DNA of 6,581 nt from Candidatus Nitrosopumilus sp. Its GTDB lineage: Archaea > Thermoproteota > Nitrososphaeria > Nitrososphaerales > Nitrosopumilaceae. The notes under the pieces were generated by a model. That model worked only from the letters and a program-made list of their open reading frames with translations. It ran no database searches and was not told where the DNA came from. A program made the position numbers and the translations under genes. Positions 4,704 to 6,581 of the stretch are shown piece by piece. The DNA lies in contig JAOUAY010000070.1 of assembly GCA_029860565.1 (NCBI GenBank), positions 1 to 6,581 on the forward strand. The letters run 5' to 3'. Each line of letters starts with the position of its first letter. Positions within the stretch are counted from its first letter, which is position 1.

Positions 4704-5510
4704 TTATGTATCTAATTGAACATCAATTACCTTTTTGAAACTATCGAATGGTTGAGCTCCCTTTAATTCAACATATCCTACTTGATCATTTCCAACAAAG
4801 AATCCGGGGGTTCCTGAAACTCCGTATTTTCGCCCATCGTTAAGATCATTTTTAATCTCTTCAATGTATTTTCCACTGGTAAGACAGGAATCAAATGCAT
4901 TTTGTTCTAATTGTATATTTGAAGCATATTGACTAAACAAAGACAATGTATCGGAAGGTTCTAACTTATTCCATTCATTTTGTTTTTCAAATAACATATC
5001 ATGCATTTCTCTGAATTTGTCTTGCTCATTTGCACATTCTGCTGCAATTGATGCAGGTAATGCGTTTGGATGAATACTTTGAATTGGAAAGTCTCTAAAA
5101 ACTAATTTTACTTTACCTTGCTCAATATACTCTTCAAGAAGTAATGGCAGTGTTTGAGTGTGGAATCTTGCACAAAATGGACATTGAAAATCTGAAAATT
5201 CAATTATCGTAATTGGCGCATCTGCATTTCCTATTATTGGATCATTATCTCCTGAAATCTTTACTGGTAATGCTGGTTGTTTTGTAGGTAATTGATTTTG
5301 CAATATTTTTAGTTCCAGTTTGGCCAATGCTTTATCTAAAACTTCTTCAGAAATTTGATTTGAGTTTAGGGTTGATGTGTATGATCCTGCAAAGAATGCT
5401 GCAACTCCAATTGTTATGATTAATCCAATAATTACAATGTTAAATGTTGATTTTTTAACGGTTATCTGTTCATTATTATTTCGATTAACTTCAGACTCAC
5501 TAGAACTCAT
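4704..5510 (-). CDS. Membrane-anchored DsbA-type thiol:disulfide oxidoreductase, 268 aa
   Basis: The protein has a polar N-terminus (MSSSESEVNRNNN), one hydrophobic anchor at about residues 22-42 (IVIIGLIITIGVAAFFAGSY), a linker with a short helix, and a DsbA/Thioredoxin_4-type domain from about residue 94. The active site is C110-P-F-C113 in the strand-helix context IIEFSDFQCPFCARFH, and the cis-proline loop is GTP at 233-235 (VSGTPGFFVG). The fold places the catalytic domain outside the cytoplasm, where it should form or shuffle disulfides in exported proteins. Two further cysteines (159 and 209) lie in the helical insertion and could pair. The frame extends 14 codons upstream to another ATG at 5550-5552, but the start at 5508-5510 is preferred because a TATA-like element (5532-5540) lies inside that extension about 24-27 bases upstream. 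It stands between tRNA-Thr and the helicase, with 101 bases to the latter. Confidence 0.92.
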   Translation of the reverse strand: MSSSESEVNRNNNEQITVKKSTFNIVIIGLIITIGVAAFFAGSYTSTLNSNQISEEVLDKALAKLELKILQNQLPTKQPALPVKISGDNDPIIGNADAPITIIEFSDFQCPFCARFHTQTLPLLLEEYIEQGKVKLVFRDFPIQSIHPNALPASIAAECANEQDKFREMHDMLFEKQNEWNKLEPSDTLSLFSQYASNIQLEQNAFDSCLTSGKYIEEIKNDLNDGRKYGVSGTPGFFVGNDQVGYVELKGAQPFDSFKKVIDVQLDT

Positions 5511-5531
5511 TTTAATTAATTCAAAATCTAG

Positions 5532-5540
5532 TATACTTAT
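5532..5540 (-). promoter_or_regulatory. TATA-like box deciding the DsbA-type gene start
   Basis: Minus-strand ATAAGTATA (5540 to 5532) is centred about 26 bases upstream of the ATG at 5510. A second AT-rich box (minus-strand AAATAAA, 5568-5574) would start transcription near 5545, already inside the longer frame. Either promoter makes the longer form unlikely. Confidence 0.45.
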
Positions 5541-5580
5541 TCGTATTGCCATATTTTTGGAAAGTGATTTATTTTTGAAG

Positions 5581-5589
5581 AAAGTAAAA
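5581..5589 (-). terminator. Oligo-T terminator of tRNA-Thr
   Basis: Directly after the tRNA the minus strand reads TTTTTACTTT, whose first T is the likely discriminator base. Such T tracts are the usual end of archaeal tRNA transcripts. Confidence 0.55.
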
Positions 5590-5663
5590 AGCCAATGACG
5601 GGATCTGAACCCATGACCTATTGATTACAAATCAATTGCTCTACCAGGCTGAGCTACATTGGC
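5590..5663 (-). tRNA. tRNA-Thr (anticodon UGU)
   Basis: The minus strand folds as a full cloverleaf: acceptor GCCAATG/CATTGGC (7 perfect pairs), T8-A9, D stem GCTC/GAGC with loop AGCCTGGTA (A14, G15, G18, G19, A21), anticodon stem ATTGA/TCAAT with loop TTTGTAA giving anticodon TGT at 34-36, variable loop AGGTC (C48 can pair with G15), and T arm ATGGG-TTCAGAT-CCCGT. It decodes ACA. The following T (base 5590) is the discriminator; CCA is not encoded, as in most archaea. There is no intron. The T loop has G at the position corresponding to 58, where A is nearly universal. The gene is read from a TATA-like TTTAAA at 5690-5695. Confidence 0.96.
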
Positions 5664-5689
5664 ACGAAATAAAATAAAATTTTTCAAGG

Positions 5690-5695
5690 TTTAAA
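5690..5695 (-). promoter_or_regulatory. TATA box of tRNA-Thr
   Basis: Minus-strand TTTAAA is centred about 29-30 bases upstream of the mature 5' end at 5663. This predicts a primary transcript beginning about 3 bases before the tRNA, to be trimmed by RNase P. Confidence 0.5.
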
Positions 5696-5755
5696 GTGTT
5701 ACCTGTAGTTTATTTGAAAATCATTTTTATCTAAAACTGCCAAATTTACCATCAG

Positions 5756-5763
5756 TTTATAAT
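5756..5763 (+). promoter_or_regulatory. TATA box of the 75-aa membrane protein gene
   Basis: TTTATAAT is centred about 27 bases upstream of the ATG at 5787, indicating a leaderless mRNA. It also argues against the in-frame TTG at 5775, which would lie upstream of the predicted transcription start. Confidence 0.6.
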
Positions 5764-5786
5764 AAAACCTAATTTTGATACTTGTT

Positions 5787-6014
5787 ATGCGATACATTGA
5801 GCCGACTAGAGTTAAGGTTTTGATGGTGATGTTTTATGCTACTGGGATGATGGGTTTGATTGTAGGATTAGGTGTAGCTGGTAAAGATATGACGATGATG
5901 ATCACTTTCATGGGCGTCATTAATATCGGATTGGGTGCATTTTTCACATTTATCTTTTTGACACAGATTCAGAAGGAACCTGATAAAAGAAAGAAAAAAA
6001 GAAAATCTGATTAA
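5787..6014 (+). CDS. Small two-helix membrane protein of unknown function, 75 aa
   Basis: The protein starts MRYIEPTRVK, has two hydrophobic segments at about residues 11-31 (VLMVMFYATGMMGLIVGLGV) and 36-58 (TMMITFMGVINIGLGAFFTF) separated by a short AGKD turn, and ends in a strongly basic tail (KEPDKRKKKRKSD). By the positive-inside rule both ends should be cytoplasmic, making a helical hairpin in the membrane. The segments are unusually rich in Met, which may or may not matter. I do not recognise a named family. The ATG was chosen over the TTG four codons upstream because of the promoter spacing. The gene is divergent from tRNA-Thr and is followed by an oligo-T run and then pdaD on the same strand, which has its own promoter. 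Confidence 0.8.
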   Translation: MRYIEPTRVKVLMVMFYATGMMGLIVGLGVAGKDMTMMITFMGVINIGLGAFFTFIFLTQIQKEPDKRKKKRKSD

Positions 6015-6028
6015 AACATTCGATACAA

Positions 6029-6034
6029 TTTTTT
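6029..6034 (+). terminator. Oligo-T run after the 75-aa gene
   Basis: Six T begin 15 bases after the stop codon at 6012-6014. This would suffice for archaeal termination and separates this gene from pdaD. Confidence 0.35.
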
Positions 6035-6039
6035 AAAAC

Positions 6040-6062
6040 AATTGAAAAAATCATTTTCAATT
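6040..6062 (+). repeat. 9-base inverted repeat abutting the pdaD promoter
   Basis: AATTGAAAA (6040-6048) and TTTTCAATT (6054-6062) are perfect arms with a 5-base spacer. The right arm ends only a few bases before the TATA-like AAGTATAAAT (6064-6073), where TFB would contact the BRE. A regulator bound here could block or assist TFB/TBP. It could alternatively be part of the terminator of the upstream gene, although no T run follows. Confidence 0.5.
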
Positions 6063-6063
6063 A

Positions 6064-6073
6064 AAGTATAAAT
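6064..6073 (+). promoter_or_regulatory. TATA box of pdaD
   Basis: AAGTATAAAT is the best TATA match in the window. Its core TATAAA (6067-6072) is centred about 30 bases before the ATG at 6100, which predicts a leader of zero to about four bases. Confidence 0.6.
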
Positions 6074-6099
6074 AATAACTCCCTTCTCTCAATTCATAA

Positions 6100-6581
6100 A
6101 TGCTTGATCTAATTGCAAAAAACCTATTTCTTACAAAAGGGAAAGGTGTTCATGAAGATAGACTCACTAGTTTTGAATATGCATTAAGGGATGCTGGCAT
6201 TGCAGGAACTAACCTTGTTTTAATTTCAAGCATATTTCCACCACAAGCAAAGTTAATCTCAAGAAAAGAAGGGCTAAAAAAAATTAACCCCGGACAAATA
6301 CTGTTTACAATTTATTCTAAAAATCAAACAAATGAACCACATAGAGTATGTTCTGCATCTGTGGGTATTGCTCAACCAAAAGATCAGAAGCGATACGGTT
6401 ATCTTTCTGAATACGAATCTTTTGGTCAAAATGAAAGTCAGGCTGGTGACTATGCTGAAGATATTGCAGCACAAATGCTGGCATCTTCTTTAGGAATTCC
6501 ATTTGATGCTGATAAAGCTTGGAATGAAAAAAGACAACAATGGTTGATTTCAGGAGAAATTTACAATACTCATAACATCAC
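6100..6581 (+). CDS. pdaD: Pyruvoyl-dependent arginine decarboxylase, 3' end outside window
   Basis: The frame opens with MLDLIAKNLFLTKGKGVHED and stays open for 160 codons to the right edge. The enzyme family decarboxylates arginine to agmatine, the first step of archaeal polyamine synthesis. The diagnostic self-cleavage site is present as LISSIFPPQAKL: cleavage between S43 and S44 would convert S44 to the pyruvoyl cofactor and yield beta and alpha chains. A downstream SEYES block (103-107) corresponds to the MEYEG region holding the catalytic Glu of the Methanocaldococcus jannaschii enzyme, and IAQPKD (90-95) matches its IAIPKD strand. The N-terminal part before the cleavage site is about nine residues shorter than in M. 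jannaschii. The family is usually about 160-190 aa, so little should be missing. Family members may alternatively be histidine decarboxylases, but the archaeal ISSI-PP form favours arginine. The gene has its own strong TATA box with an adjacent inverted repeat. Confidence 0.92.
   Translation, partial: MLDLIAKNLFLTKGKGVHEDRLTSFEYALRDAGIAGTNLVLISSIFPPQAKLISRKEGLKKINPGQILFTIYSKNQTNEPHRVCSASVGIAQPKDQKRYGYLSEYESFGQNESQAGDYAEDIAAQMLASSLGIPFDADKAWNEKRQQWLISGEIYNTHNI

Noticed and set aside
4521..4715. Plus-strand frame of 64 codons across the helicase start
   Set aside because: It runs antisense to the helicase N-terminus and the leader, has no promoter at the proper spacing, and its hydrophobicity reflects AT-rich antisense codons.
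5377..5598. Plus-strand frame of 73 codons across the DsbA-type N-terminus
   Set aside because: It is antisense to the DsbA-type anchor region and runs to the edge of the tRNA; no supporting promoter.
5699..5752. Minus-strand 17-codon frame starting ATG upstream of tRNA-Thr
   Set aside because: Very short, no hydrophobic or other recognisable character, and no TATA-like box at the right distance.
6274..6502. Two minus-strand frames of 61-66 codons
   Set aside because: They are antisense shadows of pdaD, whose family motifs are unmistakable.

Overview
The window reads as a piece of an AT-rich archaeal chromosome, most likely an ammonia-oxidising archaeon of the Nitrososphaerota (Nitrosopumilus type). 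The pointers are: TATA-like boxes about 24-27 bases upstream of start codons (leaderless archaeal transcription), a tRNA-Thr with no encoded CCA, a pyruvoyl-dependent arginine decarboxylase of archaeal type, a stand-alone Lrp/AsnC ligand-binding (RAM) domain, and several short proteins of a kind I associate with this lineage. The genus is inference from overall impression, not from a search.

Layout. 1-432 (+) is the C-terminal end of a DUF255/YyaL-type protein, which overlaps convergently by 4 bases with an unknown 106-aa gene (429-749, -). Behind that gene lies a previously easy-to-miss 30-codon membrane-peptide ORF (781-873, -). 874-1078 carries no convincing gene, only AT-rich palindromes and two small hairpins. 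An unknown helical 115-aa gene (1079-1426, -) and an unknown 152-aa gene (1501-1959, +) diverge from a 74-bp promoter region. A two-gene unit on the minus strand (2953 down to 1977) encodes a 96-aa unknown protein and a 229-aa membrane-anchored helical protein; both start with TTG and they overlap as TTGA. Next come a 77-aa RAM-domain protein (2986-3219, -), a DEAD-box RNA helicase with an RGG-like tail (3271-4602, -), a membrane-anchored DsbA-type thiol oxidoreductase (4704-5510, -) and tRNA-Thr(UGU) (5590-5663, -). On the plus strand follow a 75-aa two-helix membrane protein (5787-6014) and the truncated arginine decarboxylase pdaD (6100 to the right edge).

Functionally this is a housekeeping neighbourhood rather than an island: RNA remodelling (helicase), small-molecule sensing (RAM domain), extracytoplasmic disulfide chemistry (DsbA), polyamine synthesis (PdaD) and translation (tRNA), mixed with uncharacterised small proteins. 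I see no transposase, integrase, CRISPR array, toxin-antitoxin pair or defence system. The most informative signals not given by the gene list are the promoter spacing that fixes several starts (including the 30-aa ORF, the TTG start and a downstream DsbA start), an inverted repeat in the probable helicase leader, and an inverted repeat abutting the pdaD TATA box.
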